Shown here piece by piece: positions 53,612 through 62,444 of a stretch of DNA of 64,000 bases. Made by a program: the position numbers and the translations under genes. The notes under the pieces are model-generated. The model did not search any database. It saw nothing but the letters and a program-made list of their open reading frames with translations, and was not told where the DNA came from. The stretch's first letter is position 1. The number at the start of each line of letters is the position of its first letter. This DNA comes from Candidatus Tisiphia endosymbiont of Nedyus quadrimaculatus (GTDB lineage: Bacteria > Pseudomonadota > Alphaproteobacteria > Rickettsiales > Rickettsiaceae): contig NZ_OZ060452.1 of the NCBI RefSeq assembly GCF_964059235.1, forward strand, positions 1,240,001 to 1,304,000, in the 5' to 3' direction.

Positions 53612-54612
53612 ACGTCAGTTCGGGATAAGATATAGATGAAATAGTAATAGATAAAAGGATTGTCAAAAAGGAGTGCCTGCAGTATTTATATTTTTAAACA
53701 AAAAAACAAACTACAGGCATGAAAAAAGATATCACAGAATTATATAGTTTTATAGATGATTTTTGTAAAATTTATTTGGAGTATGAACAGAGAAAGTTAT
53801 TACCATCAAATAAGCAGAGAAATCGCTGTTGTAGCATGAGTTTAAGTGAAATGTTAACAATAATAATTATGTTTCATACATCCTATGCTAAGAATTTTAA
53901 ATTTTTCTATAAAAGTTATATAGAGTGCATGCATAAGGATGATTTCCCTAAAGCCTTGAGTTATAATAGATTTGTTGAATTAATGGCACGATTATTCATA
54001 CCGCTAAATATGTTGATTCATTTGTTGTTTGGTGAGGAAACAGGTATTTATTTTATTGACTCTACAACGATTAAAGCTTGTCACAATAAAAGGCGTTATA
54101 GCAATAAAGTTTTTAAAGGATTAGCCAAACATAGTAAATCCTCTATGGGGTATTTTTATGGTTTTAAATTACATGTAATAATCAATAATAAAGGGGAGTT
54201 TATGGCATTAAAAGTGACCAAAGGCAATGTAGATGATAGGGTTCCAGTACCGGAGTTAACAAAAAGATTAACTGGAATTATAGCAGCTGATAAAGGTTAT
54301 ATTAAGCAAAATTTGTTCTTAAATTTATATGAAAGAGGCTTAAAAATGATTCATGGAATTAAGAAGAATATGGAAAATAAATTAATGGATTTGAAAGAAA
54401 AAATCTTACTTCGAAAGCGTAACTTAATTGAAACAGTTTTTGATTATCTAAAAAATAAAATGAACCTTGAACATACTAGACATAGATCACCAATAAATGC
54501 CTTTGTCCATATATTATCTACTCTTGTTGCTTATTCATTAAAGAAAAATAAACCTTCAACAAAATTTGATTTTAATCTACATGTTCTCAATATCCTTATC
54601 CCGAATTGACGT
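53612..54612 (+). mobile_element. IS982-family element at right edge of the unit (1001 bp)
   Basis: Left flank GTATT from spoT, right flank AATAT from istA. The mismatched flanks indicate recombination between an IS982 in spoT and one in istA, or use of this copy as the outer edge of a composite. Confidence 0.9.
53719..54609 (+). CDS. IS982-family transposase
   Basis: A 296-residue intact transposase identical to the other two complete copies. It begins MKKDITELYSFIDDFCKIY, and the C-terminal HVLNILIPN is encoded by the terminal repeat. Confidence 0.93.
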   Translation: MKKDITELYSFIDDFCKIYLEYEQRKLLPSNKQRNRCCSMSLSEMLTIIIMFHTSYAKNFKFFYKSYIECMHKDDFPKALSYNRFVELMARLFIPLNMLIHLLFGEETGIYFIDSTTIKACHNKRRYSNKVFKGLAKHSKSSMGYFYGFKLHVIINNKGEFMALKVTKGNVDDRVPVPELTKRLTGIIAADKGYIKQNLFLNLYERGLKMIHGIKKNMENKLMDLKEKILLRKRNLIETVFDYLKNKMNLEHTRHRSPINAFVHILSTLVAYSLKKNKPSTKFDFNLHVLNILIPN

Positions 54613-55128
54613 AATATGTATAGTGTTCCGTGTGAATATGTGGGACTTAGCGTACAGATTAAATCCTATGCTTGGCAAATAGTGATTTTACATGAAAGCA
54701 AGATTATTGCAGAGCATGTTCGTAGTTTTAAACGCTATCAGAAGAATTATAATCCATGGCACTATATAGCAGCTCTAGAACGTAAACCCGGTGCTTTACG
54801 TAATGGTGGACCGTTCAAAGAGTTAATGAGTTTGTTACCTGAGATATTTGGCAAACTACGAAATAAGTTAGAGACTTACAAGGATGGTGATAAACAATTT
54901 ATAGATATCCTGCTACTTGTTAATAAGTATGGATTAGAAAAGGTAACAAATGCTTGTAACCTAACAATTGCTGCTGGCGGCTGTAGCTCTAAATTAGTTG
55001 AGCAATATTTGTTGCAACCAGCAATGAAACTAGATATCCAAGAGACTGAGTTTATTCAGCTAAAAAATCCTCCTGATGCTGATTGTAGTATTTATAGCAA
55101 GTTGCATTTAACAACGGAGGTAAATTAA
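54613..55128 (+). pseudogene. istA: istA of IS21 B, 3' part
   Basis: Continuation of istA from MYSVPCEYVGLSVQIKSYAW to the normal end SKLHLTTEVN. It lies downstream of the AATAT repeat and one base before the istB start. Confidence 0.8.
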
Positions 55129-55274
55129 ATGAAAGACTTAATATTGTTATTAGATAAATTAGGTTTAGTCGGTATGAAGATGCAGTTAGCTGAGTCAAGT
55201 AATTTAACAAATGATGTCCCTACTACTAGTGTGTATGATGTGTTAAAGAAACTTCTTGAAGCAGAGTGTGAATA

Positions 55275-55421
55275 TACTCGATGAAAATCAAGAATTGCGT
55301 TGTCGTCTTCAGGGATCTTCGGTGCTCACGTACTAAATGTACGCTCCGCTCCTCGACCCTTCGACTCCTAGCACTTCATAATTTTGATCTTCGTCTATCA
55401 ACTCTTCATTTACGAGTAGTA
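55275..55421. repeat. RPE-like palindromic element 1 in istB (copy B)
   Basis: Matches 14215-14361 and is flanked by TA on both sides. Confidence 0.8.
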
Positions 55422-55769
55422 TATAAGAAGTCACGCTCGCTAGGTTATAGGTTGCAACTAGCTAAGTTCCCAACCATAAAGTTACTATCAGATACATGCC
55501 AAGCTAAATTGGTTGAAAATATTGATATACAAAAAGTGATTGATAATCATCAGAATATCATGTTCATAGGTGGTTCTGGGTCTGCAAAAACTCATCTAGC
55601 AATTGGTTTGGCGTTCACCGCCATTGAAAAAAGTTACAGGGTAAGATTTTATACTTTAAATGAATTAGCTAGCCAATTGCTTAATGCTAGAATCCATAAT
55701 TATGAAAGCAAATTCATCGATTCAGTTAAGAGATTCCATCTGATTGTAGTAGATGAATTAGGCTATGTA

Positions 55770-55909
55770 TACTCGATGAAAATCAACAATTGCGTTGTCC
55801 AAGACCTGCGGTGCTCACGTACTAGTGTACGCTGTACTCCTCGGCTTGGACACTCCTAGCACTTGTTGATTTTGATCTTCGTCTACCAACTCTTCATTTA
55901 TGAGCAGTA
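55770..55909. repeat. RPE-like palindromic element 2 in istB (copy B)
   Basis: Matches 14710-14849 and is flanked by TA on both sides. Confidence 0.8.
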
Positions 55910-56260
55910 TACCAATAAAAGCCGAAGCTAGATTCCTGTTATTTGAGTTATTTGCTAAATTGTATGAGCAAACTTCAGTGATCATTACTACCCATTTGAG
56001 ATTTGAAGAATGGAATGATATGTTTGGTAATGCTAAGGCAACAAAAGTAATTATCGATAGATTGACACATCATTGTCAAATCATAGAAACTGGTAATAAA
56101 AGTTTTAGAGGAGGGAAAGATGTAGATTAAAGATTAAAATAATAGACTACGGTATTAATTAAAAATTACAATGATTTTAGAAAATTCTATCTGAATTTTA
56201 ACCAAAATTAACTAATTTTTTTATGTGGTTAGGGGGGGCAATAGCTGATTACAATTTACA

Positions 56261-56438
56261 CTATACGTAATACATTCTACGTATTCTTCCAATTGTTTCC
56301 ACTATAAACACCCTTTTAAAAACTCCTTAAAAAAATATTAAAAATATTAATTTTTTGGAGATATTGTTACTTATTTAGGGGGGCAATTTTCATTACAATT
56401 TTTCCCTTAAAGGGGTCAATAGCTGATTACAATTTACA
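56261..56438 (-). mobile_element. Older IS21 copy, istA-side end remnant
   Basis: Reverse complement of the IS21 left end including the first codons of istA (VETIGRIRRMYY) and the leader, ending TTACAATTTACA at 56438. It completes the outer IS21 that starts at 46539. Confidence 0.8.
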
Positions 56439-56540
56439 GATATGCAAGGTAAATTCTGTAATAAAGCAAAAATAATCAAGGATTAACTCTAGAACTTTTT
56501 GATATACAAAATTAATTGGTAACTGGGGTTAGTTATACTG

Positions 56541-56641
56541 ATTATCTTTCAAAATAGAATTAATAATTTAATTCTAACTAATGATAGACCTAATACTAAA
56601 TTATACCATGATACCATGTTAATTCTATTTTGAAAGATAAT
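56541..56641. repeat. 101-bp inverted repeat with 23-base perfect arms
   Basis: Arms begin ATTATCTTTCAAAATAGAAT (56541-56563) and the complement lies at 56619-56641. It ends 20 bp after the stop codon of the 56661-57014 gene on the minus strand, so it may terminate that operon; it may also be a MITE. The flanking 56439-56540 holds no clear gene. Confidence 0.6.
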
Positions 56642-56660
56642 TAGTATTAGTTAATGTTAA

Positions 56661-57014
56661 TTATTTTTGTTCCTTGGTCTGTGGCGTAGTATTGCTAGAG
56701 CTAGCAAATACTTTAAACTCATCAAGTAGTATTTTAAGATTGATATTTATGTCTTCTAACTGAAAGGTAGCATGTAATATATGCTGTTCTTTCTTAACTG
56801 TACTATTAGCTAGCTCTGTGGTCTTTTGATATAGAGCTGCTATTTCATCTTGTGCTTTGATGTAAAAGTTAGAAAAATTATTGCAAATAACCTTGATGTC
56901 ACTACAGGTTGCTCTGATTTGATTAAGCCATTTGACCGAGAGTAGTATTAATAATATCTGTCCGATGATTAGGCTAAATACTCCAATGACCAAGGCTAAT
57001 ATTTGATAATTCAT
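56661..57014 (-). CDS. Small bitopic membrane protein with coiled coil
   Basis: A 117-residue protein with one N-terminal membrane span (about 5-30, ALVIGVFSLIIGQILLILLS) followed by a long amphipathic helix (ADVKVICNNFSNFYIKAQ-like stretch) likely to be a coiled coil, and a polar tail. Not recognised. It is the last of three closely spaced genes (gap 3 bp), so it probably works with the single-span protein encoded just upstream. Confidence 0.6.
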   Translation of the reverse strand: MNYQILALVIGVFSLIIGQILLILLSVKWLNQIRATCSDIKVICNNFSNFYIKAQDEIAALYQKTTELANSTVKKEQHILHATFQLEDININLKILLDEFKVFASSSNTTPQTKEQK

Positions 57015-57017
57015 GTT

Positions 57018-57326
57018 TTAGTTCCTTTGTTTGCTAATGTTATTCTTGTCCGCTATAACCTCTGTAAATCTAGATAAACTTGGTTGATTGATTGCTACTG
57101 AACCGTTACTGGATATTTTGACTCTGCTCAGCTCTGTCAATATTGGGTCTAAGGTACATTTGGCTGCATGTTCTGTTGCCACCTGCACTGCATTGCCAGT
57201 AGATGACATTGCTTGCCCACTTGTCCTGTATCGTTTTTCCATATTCATCAGAAAGTTAAACATTACAACTATATACACCACCGCTATTACTACTATGGTT
57301 ATGTTAAAGGTTTTTTCAATTTCCAT
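57018..57326 (-). CDS. Small single-span membrane protein
   Basis: A 102-residue protein with an N-terminal span (about 8-28, ITIVVIAVVYIVVMFNFLMN) and a polar C-terminal domain. Not recognised. It lies 12 bp after the 130-residue gene and 3 bp before the 117-residue gene. Adjacent small single-span proteins such as these occur in conjugation-type modules and in stress operons; the sequence gives no decision. Confidence 0.6.
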   Translation of the reverse strand: MEIEKTFNITIVVIAVVYIVVMFNFLMNMEKRYRTSGQAMSSTGNAVQVATEHAAKCTLDPILTELSRVKISSNGSVAINQPSLSRFTEVIADKNNISKQRN

Positions 57327-57338
57327 ATTACTCCTCCA

Positions 57339-57731
57339 TTAAATTACTGGAGCAAGATGTGTGGTAGAATATAAGGCTATGTATTGTTTTATTACATTGA
57401 TATAATCGAAACGTACGTAATGTATGATTAAATTGTTCAAAGTAATAAGGTACAATCTTGGTCTAGCAGTATTATTGACTTGATGACACCACTTACTAAA
57501 ATTAGATTTATTTTTGAAATAATTGAAATTTAATTGGAACTCAGTATCACCATTATACCGATGTAAGAAGACTAGCACCGACAGAATAGCGATAGTAGTG
57601 GTATCTGACTTACCACACGAACGTAGCAATTTATGATACCAAATACCCGGTACTATATTACCAGTGAGGGTTATTTTATTAATTTCATTCCTTGCGTTAT
57701 TGCATTCGGAATGGTTTTGTGCTATAAACAT
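57339..57731 (-). CDS. Possible helix-turn-helix protein of mobile-element type
   Basis: A 130-residue protein. The segment LTGNIVPGIWYHKLLRSCGK followed by TTTIAILSVLVFLHRY resembles a recurring pattern near conjugative and plasmid genes (GNxxPxxWY, then GKxDxxAIxILxxIVYWYR), which is thought to be a winged-helix-like domain. The rest is Asn/Tyr-rich. It heads a three-gene minus-strand run and is divergent from the XRE regulator at 58002. The match is from memory of pattern and is tentative. Confidence 0.55.
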   Translation of the reverse strand: MFIAQNHSECNNARNEINKITLTGNIVPGIWYHKLLRSCGKSDTTTIAILSVLVFLHRYNGDTEFQLNFNYFKNKSNFSKWCHQVNNTARPRLYLITLNNLIIHYVRFDYINVIKQYIALYSTTHLAPVI

Positions 57732-58001
57732 AGTTATCTGCGTTGTAAAAAGCGTTGTTAGTTTAACCAGTATTCTCTAAAAGTTTGCCGACCTACAAAG
57801 ATTACTAGTTTTAGTAAGTTTTATTTTTATTATGATTATGTCTTGCCTTTAAATTCTATATATAGAATTATATGTATAACACTTTTATTACTAATGTCAA
57901 TAATTATGCATATAAAATTTGACAAAAAAACATTTATGTGCGAATTAATACATAGTGGAACATAGATGTAACTAAAAAATAATTAAATTATTTAGAACAT
58001 A
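57732..58001. promoter_or_regulatory. Divergent promoter region with an 18-bp perfect palindrome
   Basis: AATTCTATA-TATAGAATT at 57852-57869 lies between the minus-strand operon and the XRE gene. Such symmetry suits a dimeric XRE repressor, so autoregulation is plausible but inferred. Confidence 0.45.
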
Positions 58002-58430
58002 ATGTCATATACAACATTACAAAAAAATTTAGATAAAATTATTAAAGACCGTAATTACCAAGTTACTGAACTTGAAAGAAAAGCTGGTTTAAAGAAAAAT
58101 AATATATACAATATTCTAAAGGGGATATCTAAAAAACCTTCAGCAGAGTTGTTACAAACGGTAGCCGATGTACTAGGTGTAACCGTTAAAGATTTATATA
58201 ATCCCTTTATTGAAACAAAAAATTATTTAAATAATGATGATTTTGAATTGATGGAAAAAGTACTTAAGACTGTAATAGAAGAGATAAAAAACCTTAAGTT
58301 AGAAGTTACTGAAGTCGATCTAGTCAATATTATGTTAGAAGTGTTTAATTACTCGAAACCCGAACCCAAAAAAGAACTAGAGAAAAGGTTTATTAATTGG
58401 ATATTACAACAACGCATACAAAAAAAGTAA
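58002..58430 (+). CDS. XRE-family helix-turn-helix regulator
   Basis: A 142-residue protein. The DNA-binding domain (residues of about 5-62) includes YQVTELERKAGLKKNNIYNI (helix-turn-helix) and LLQTVADVLGVTVKDLYNP, as in phage and mobile-element repressors. The C-terminal half is helical and basic, with no protease motif. It is convergent with the NB-ARC/TPR gene (35 bp gap) and divergent from the 57339-57731 operon, so it may control the latter. Confidence 0.85.
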   Translation: MSYTTLQKNLDKIIKDRNYQVTELERKAGLKKNNIYNILKGISKKPSAELLQTVADVLGVTVKDLYNPFIETKNYLNNDDFELMEKVLKTVIEEIKNLKLEVTEVDLVNIMLEVFNYSKPEPKKELEKRFINWILQQRIQKK

Positions 58431-58465
58431 ATTTGGGGCAAAAGTGAATATTTTATCAAATTTTA

Positions 58466-60691
58466 TTAGTTTTTACACTTACTCAAAAGATCTATACTTC
58501 TAAAGTGGGTTTCACCAAATTTTTCTATGAGTTGGGTGCTAAATTTTGTATACCAAAATTTATTTGGTAAATTGCAAGTCGCTTTTGCTGCAGCCCAATA
58601 CAGGTAGCTTACTCCATCGACATTTTTCATATTATCCCGATAATTATTATAATATAATACTTCTGCTGAAGCATAGGACTCAGCTACCTTTTCATTCTGA
58701 CCAAGAGCTGCTAATGCATCTCCTTCAGCAACAAAAGCCTTGGCTAAGTATGTATCTGATGAAATGCTGATATCTTTATTAGATCTAGCCGAATCATTAA
58801 TAAATATGACTATAGCTTTTTGAGCATAACCTAGAGCTTCTTGAGCATTGCCTAATCCTAGTTCAGCTCTTGACATTTGGGTAAAGATTCGACCAAATAC
58901 TTCATGATCTTCTTTCTTTACTATCTTATGCATGTCATATACTTGTTTAGCTTGAGCATAAGCTTCTTGATATTGATTAAGAGAGTTAAGTATTGCAGCT
59001 TTACGTATGTAACTACTTGTAAGAAATAAATCATCCGGCTGTAATCCATTTTTAATAAACATTTCTATAGTTTTATTAATTTGTTCTAATGCTTCTAGGT
59101 ATTTTCCTTGCACAAATAATAACCTTGCTTTAGAACCATATATATAACCTATATCTCTCTTCTCTACTAAACCATCGGTAAACATTTGCTGCATAACCTG
59201 AATATTTTCTTCTGCTTCTTGAATTTTACCTAAGTGAATATTAGATATAGCCAAAAAATAAAATATATTACATTTGCAAGCCCCATATCCCTTAACATTA
59301 TCAAAAACTTCCCTTGCCCTAGTAAAATAATTAATTGCCATATAATGGTCAGTACAACTTATATAATATGTTCCTATTAACCCTAAATAACATGCATATT
59401 TACTTTTTGTATCATTATTCATTAGCCATAATTTAAACTTACCCTTTTTATCGTTTTTATTAAACCAACTGATCAGTTTCTCTGAATTATAAATATCTAG
59501 AAAATTAACATATCGTATTATCAATTGTAAATTTAACTTCATAAGTTTATAGATGTTAATATTGTATTTTTGGGTATTTGCTGCAATAATTTCTAGGTTT
59601 TCACGCATCGTTTTTGCTTCCTCAAAAACATGAGCCCTCATTACACTCTTCGGTACAGAGTTTATCAATTTAGTAACAATCTCTTCTAAATCATTTATAT
59701 TATTCCCAATTCCACGCATCTCTGCTATTTTCTGAGCAATAACATCATGCATTTCAAAAACAGGATTGGTTTCATTTGGATCAGTATTAGAAATTAAAGC
59801 AAATTTAGACAGTTGATAAATATCATCATCAATGGTGTTTTTGTCATCAGCAATAATCTTCAATAGTTCCTTGGAAAAAGCTTGGTTATTGATTAAAGCT
59901 ATCTTATTCAGTAATCTTTTAGCATCTGGCTTTAATTCCTTAATTGCTAAAGTAATGTTTAATTTAATTTTATCAGCAGAATCTCGTATCCTCTTTTTAT
60001 ACTCTTCTTGACTTAAACCCGGTACTTGGTTCAATAACTGTGTACCTTGTACTATCAATACAGGATAACCAACAAATTCTTGAACTAAAAACTCTGCTAG
60101 TTTAGGATCATCTTTTTCTAAAATATTATTAGCAAGTGTTATAGCATCATCTTTGTCAAAGACCGTCATCTTGACTATGATATTAGGTAATAACTCACTA
60201 TCCTGAGAAGCAAAGATAACATGACCATTATGTTCCCAATTAATAAATTCTTGCACCTTGTGATTTTCTTTGATCTTTAAATTATCAAATACTAATAACC
60301 ATTTATCTTTGCTTGATAAGTAAGATAACACTTCTTTTTTTGCTGATCCGACATCTTTCGATATTAAATTAGTCTTAGCCTTTTCATTAATTGACTTTGC
60401 TAGTTTTAAAAATTCTTCATTAATATCTAAGTTACAATCAATAAACCAAATAAGCTCATAATTATTTTTATTCTCATAAGCATGCATTCTTGCAAGTTGA
60501 GTCTTGCCCATGCCACTAATGCCAACGAGACTTGTCTGCCTATATTTAATTAAATTATTTTTAACTAAAGTTAATTGTTTAATATGATCAGCAAAATAAC
60601 TAACTGGTATAACAAGATTAGATATTGCCGCTTGAGCAACTGATATATAAGACATAATTAATATCATCATTATTAATAGAGATTTTTTCAT
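58466..60691 (-). CDS. Signal-peptide-bearing NB-ARC/TPR (STAND) protein 1
   Basis: 741 residues. Residues 1-21 are a clear signal peptide (MKKSLLIMMILIMSYISVAQ then Ala). The NB-ARC NTPase follows: Walker A GISGMGKTQ (57-65), Walker B KWLLVFDNL (130-138), GHVIFASQD, GYPVLIV (208-214) and MHD in FEMHDVI (312-318). Residues of about 420-700 are TPR-like repeats (for example YLEALEQINKTIEMFIKNG, and AQEALGYAQKAIVIF). STAND proteins are normally cytoplasmic sensors, so the signal peptide is unusual and suggests export or an anchored periplasmic form. ATP access there would be a problem; secretion to the host would solve it. Inference. Confidence 0.88.
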   Translation of the reverse strand: MKKSLLIMMILIMSYISVAQAAISNLVIPVSYFADHIKQLTLVKNNLIKYRQTSLVGISGMGKTQLARMHAYENKNNYELIWFIDCNLDINEEFLKLAKSINEKAKTNLISKDVGSAKKEVLSYLSSKDKWLLVFDNLKIKENHKVQEFINWEHNGHVIFASQDSELLPNIIVKMTVFDKDDAITLANNILEKDDPKLAEFLVQEFVGYPVLIVQGTQLLNQVPGLSQEEYKKRIRDSADKIKLNITLAIKELKPDAKRLLNKIALINNQAFSKELLKIIADDKNTIDDDIYQLSKFALISNTDPNETNPVFEMHDVIAQKIAEMRGIGNNINDLEEIVTKLINSVPKSVMRAHVFEEAKTMRENLEIIAANTQKYNINIYKLMKLNLQLIIRYVNFLDIYNSEKLISWFNKNDKKGKFKLWLMNNDTKSKYACYLGLIGTYYISCTDHYMAINYFTRAREVFDNVKGYGACKCNIFYFLAISNIHLGKIQEAEENIQVMQQMFTDGLVEKRDIGYIYGSKARLLFVQGKYLEALEQINKTIEMFIKNGLQPDDLFLTSSYIRKAAILNSLNQYQEAYAQAKQVYDMHKIVKKEDHEVFGRIFTQMSRAELGLGNAQEALGYAQKAIVIFINDSARSNKDISISSDTYLAKAFVAEGDALAALGQNEKVAESYASAEVLYYNNYRDNMKNVDGVSYLYWAAAKATCNLPNKFWYTKFSTQLIEKFGETHFRSIDLLSKCKN

Positions 60692-60822
60692 TTTTTCTTT
60701 CTAATATTATTCACATATTTAGTAAAATCTAACACTTGCTCTTGTTTTTGTACTGATTTATTTATGATTCTTATATCTTTAAGATGTACTTTAAATTGGT
60801 AAATCTTAGTATTGTCAGACAT
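60688..60822 (-). CDS. Small ORF overlapping the start of the NB-ARC gene
   Basis: 44 codons from an ATG at 60820-60822, reading MSDNTKIYQFKVHLKDIRII and ending in KKK. Its TGA overlaps the NB-ARC start (ATGA), which suggests translational coupling. The opening IYQFKVHLKDI resembles the first strand of pRiA4b-ORF3-type proteins, so it could also be a truncated remnant. No ribosome site was verified. Confidence 0.45.
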   Translation of the reverse strand: MSDNTKIYQFKVHLKDIRIINKSVQKQEQVLDFTKYVNNIRKKK

Positions 60823-61409
60823 ATAAAAGCAATTTATCAGTTACATCAAATAGGGTAAAATATGTTTCAGGTGTTATAGATTCATTTTGTAATATATTTT
60901 TATAAAAAGCTAGGTATATTTTTTAGCAGAATTTAGCTTTGCCCCTGATTTTGAATGGTCTCCGTAATAGAAGAGCTACAGAGGTATTTTCTCTTTACTC
61001 CCAATAAAATCTTTCCATAATCTGACGGTAAATCCCCTTTTTTCTGAAGAACGTCCTTGTGTGATTCGTGCAAGAAATTAAAAAACCATTTGTCATGCAA
61101 ACTGTCATTGACTTTATCTACGTATAGTTTAAAATCAAAAGTAGAGTAACTGCAAAGTTACTTTTAGGTGTCGAAATCTCTATTGAGTATCCGGTAGGCA
61201 TCAGCCGTAAAAGGGGTAGCCCTCGATTGTTATGGTCGGGGAGGTGCTAGTTATGTTCAGGACTTAAGGTTTGCACCTTAAGCCTAAAGGCTATCGTAAC
61301 TGTCTATTCACGGTTTTTCGAACTCCCCCGATCGCCAAAGTAATCTCTCAAGATTCTTTGGTGGTTAAAGCTTGATAACTTTAAGTTTAATCACAGAGGG
61401 GATGTCGTT
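60823..61409. other. Intergenic region with a GC-richer, structured stretch (about 61190-61400)
   Basis: 60823-61160 shows no gene. 61190-61400 is clearly richer in G+C and can fold: CTTAAGGTTTGCACCTTAAG makes a hairpin, and GGTCGGGGAG (61228-61237) can pair with CTCCCCCGATC (61323-61333). It leads into the ORF at 61410, so it may be an RNA leader or a decayed mobile-element end. Confidence 0.4.
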
Positions 61410-61922
61410 ATGACTAGTCAAATAGGTAAAAAAGCCATTATCCTATCATATTTATCACATGCCTATTCTGAACCATTAAAATTAAAAGAATCTTTGATTG
61501 ACTTCTGCAAGGATAATAATTTTACTATAATCAAAATTATTGTTGCAAAAGATAAATACAATAACAAAGCACTTTGTAAATTAATTCAAATCGTAGTCAA
61601 ACAATATAGCTATAACAGTCCCGTCAACCTAATAAGAAGTATTTTTAAGGATATTCATTGCTTCTTAACTTGGGTAGTAATTGGCACTTTACTAGAGGCT
61701 AAGCTAATTAACAAACTTTATGTCCAAGAAAATATACTGCATGCTGCTAATGCTAAAAAAGGTCAGGTTGATAATTTTCTAGAAATGAACCGTAATTTAT
61801 TTACTCTATGTTTTTTTTATTTTGAACGCATAATGCTTTCTACTACAGTAACAATAGATGATAGTGATGATGAGGAACTATCGTTAATTCAGTTGGATTT
61901 GATACTATGTGCAAAGAGCTAA
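61410..61922 (+). CDS. Protein of unknown function
   Basis: A 170-residue protein. The start KKAIILSYLSHAYSEPLKLKE and the alternation of short strands and helices loosely recall the N-terminal fold of serine resolvases (strand, then Ser-containing turn), but the catalytic context is not convincing. The C-terminus is acidic (DDSDDEELSLIQLD). No signal peptide; one hydrophobic helix (FLTWVVIGTLLEAKL). It follows the structured region above. I do not recognise it. Confidence 0.5.
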   Translation: MTSQIGKKAIILSYLSHAYSEPLKLKESLIDFCKDNNFTIIKIIVAKDKYNNKALCKLIQIVVKQYSYNSPVNLIRSIFKDIHCFLTWVVIGTLLEAKLINKLYVQENILHAANAKKGQVDNFLEMNRNLFTLCFFYFERIMLSTTVTIDDSDDEELSLIQLDLILCAKS

Positions 61923-62444
61923 TCAAATTAATTGACTATATTATGATAGAAAAAACAATAAATAATGATCCTGTTCTTATATTAGCAGGGGTAATAAGTA
62001 GGTTTAGATCAAAGTGAGCATATTTAGAACAGAATATTTGAAAATGAGAATCAATAATGTTCTAGAAGGTGGTTAAAATCTAAATATACTTTGGTTTTAT
62101 TTATTTTCTTCATTACTATTCATTTATTAACGAAAGGATTACGTATGAATTCGGGATAAGGTTATAATTTAGAGGTCTATCGGCGTTATACATGTCAAAA
62201 ATCACCATAAGGGATTATACGAACTTTGAGATTGTAAAGATGGCCTACTGATACTAGGTTAGTGGAATTTAGGTTCAGAATTAGCAAACAAACTTTCCTG
62301 CTTTTTAATGATTTTTATTATTAATATTCAAACTTAAGTTGAATTATTTCTGCTTATTCTTTATAGTTATCCGTATAATATATTCGTATAATATGTTTTA
62401 TACGTACCGTTAGGGCATAATTTATTTTTCAACAGTTTTATTAT
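61923..62444. other. Intergenic region with a lone IS982-like end (62144-62164)
   Basis: GAATTCGGGATAAGG at 62150-62164, preceded by ATTACGTAT, is a solitary IS982-type end. No partner is seen nearby. The rest is AT-rich with no gene; it includes the promoter of the NB-ARC gene that follows. Confidence 0.45.

Larger units (their letters stand above)
48146..54612. mobile_element. IS982-bounded composite unit inserted in istA
   Basis: A 6467-bp unit with an IS982-type end on each side and the 5-bp direct repeat AATAT at 48141-48145 and 54613-54617. Five bases is also the duplication size of the single IS982 copies here (AAGTT, GTATT). It carries a miniature element, IS256, spoT1, IS982, a ProP-like transporter gene, spoT2 and IS982. 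Whether it moved as one piece or formed by recombination between IS982 copies in place is open. Confidence 0.6.
55129..56130 (+). pseudogene. istB: istB of IS21 B, broken by the same two RPE-like palindromes
   Basis: Same three pieces as in copy A (14069-15070) with the palindromes at 55275-55421 and 55770-55909, apparently identical base for base. The P-loop (FIGGSGSAKTHLAIG) and Walker B are in the middle piece. Confidence 0.85.
47029..56260 (+). mobile_element. IS21-family element B, split by an IS982-bounded unit
   Basis: Two parts, 47029-48145 and 54613-56260, joined at the 5-bp repeat AATAT, reconstruct a 2760-bp IS21 equal to copy A. istA is interrupted by 48146-54612; istB carries the same two RPE-like palindromes as copy A. 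It lies inside an older IS21 in reverse orientation. Confidence 0.88.

Noticed and set aside
56438-56490. Continuation of the phosphotransferase gene after the IS block
   Set aside because: The short frame (DMQGKFCNKAKIIKD) does not resemble the missing C-lobe, and no target duplication links the two sides.
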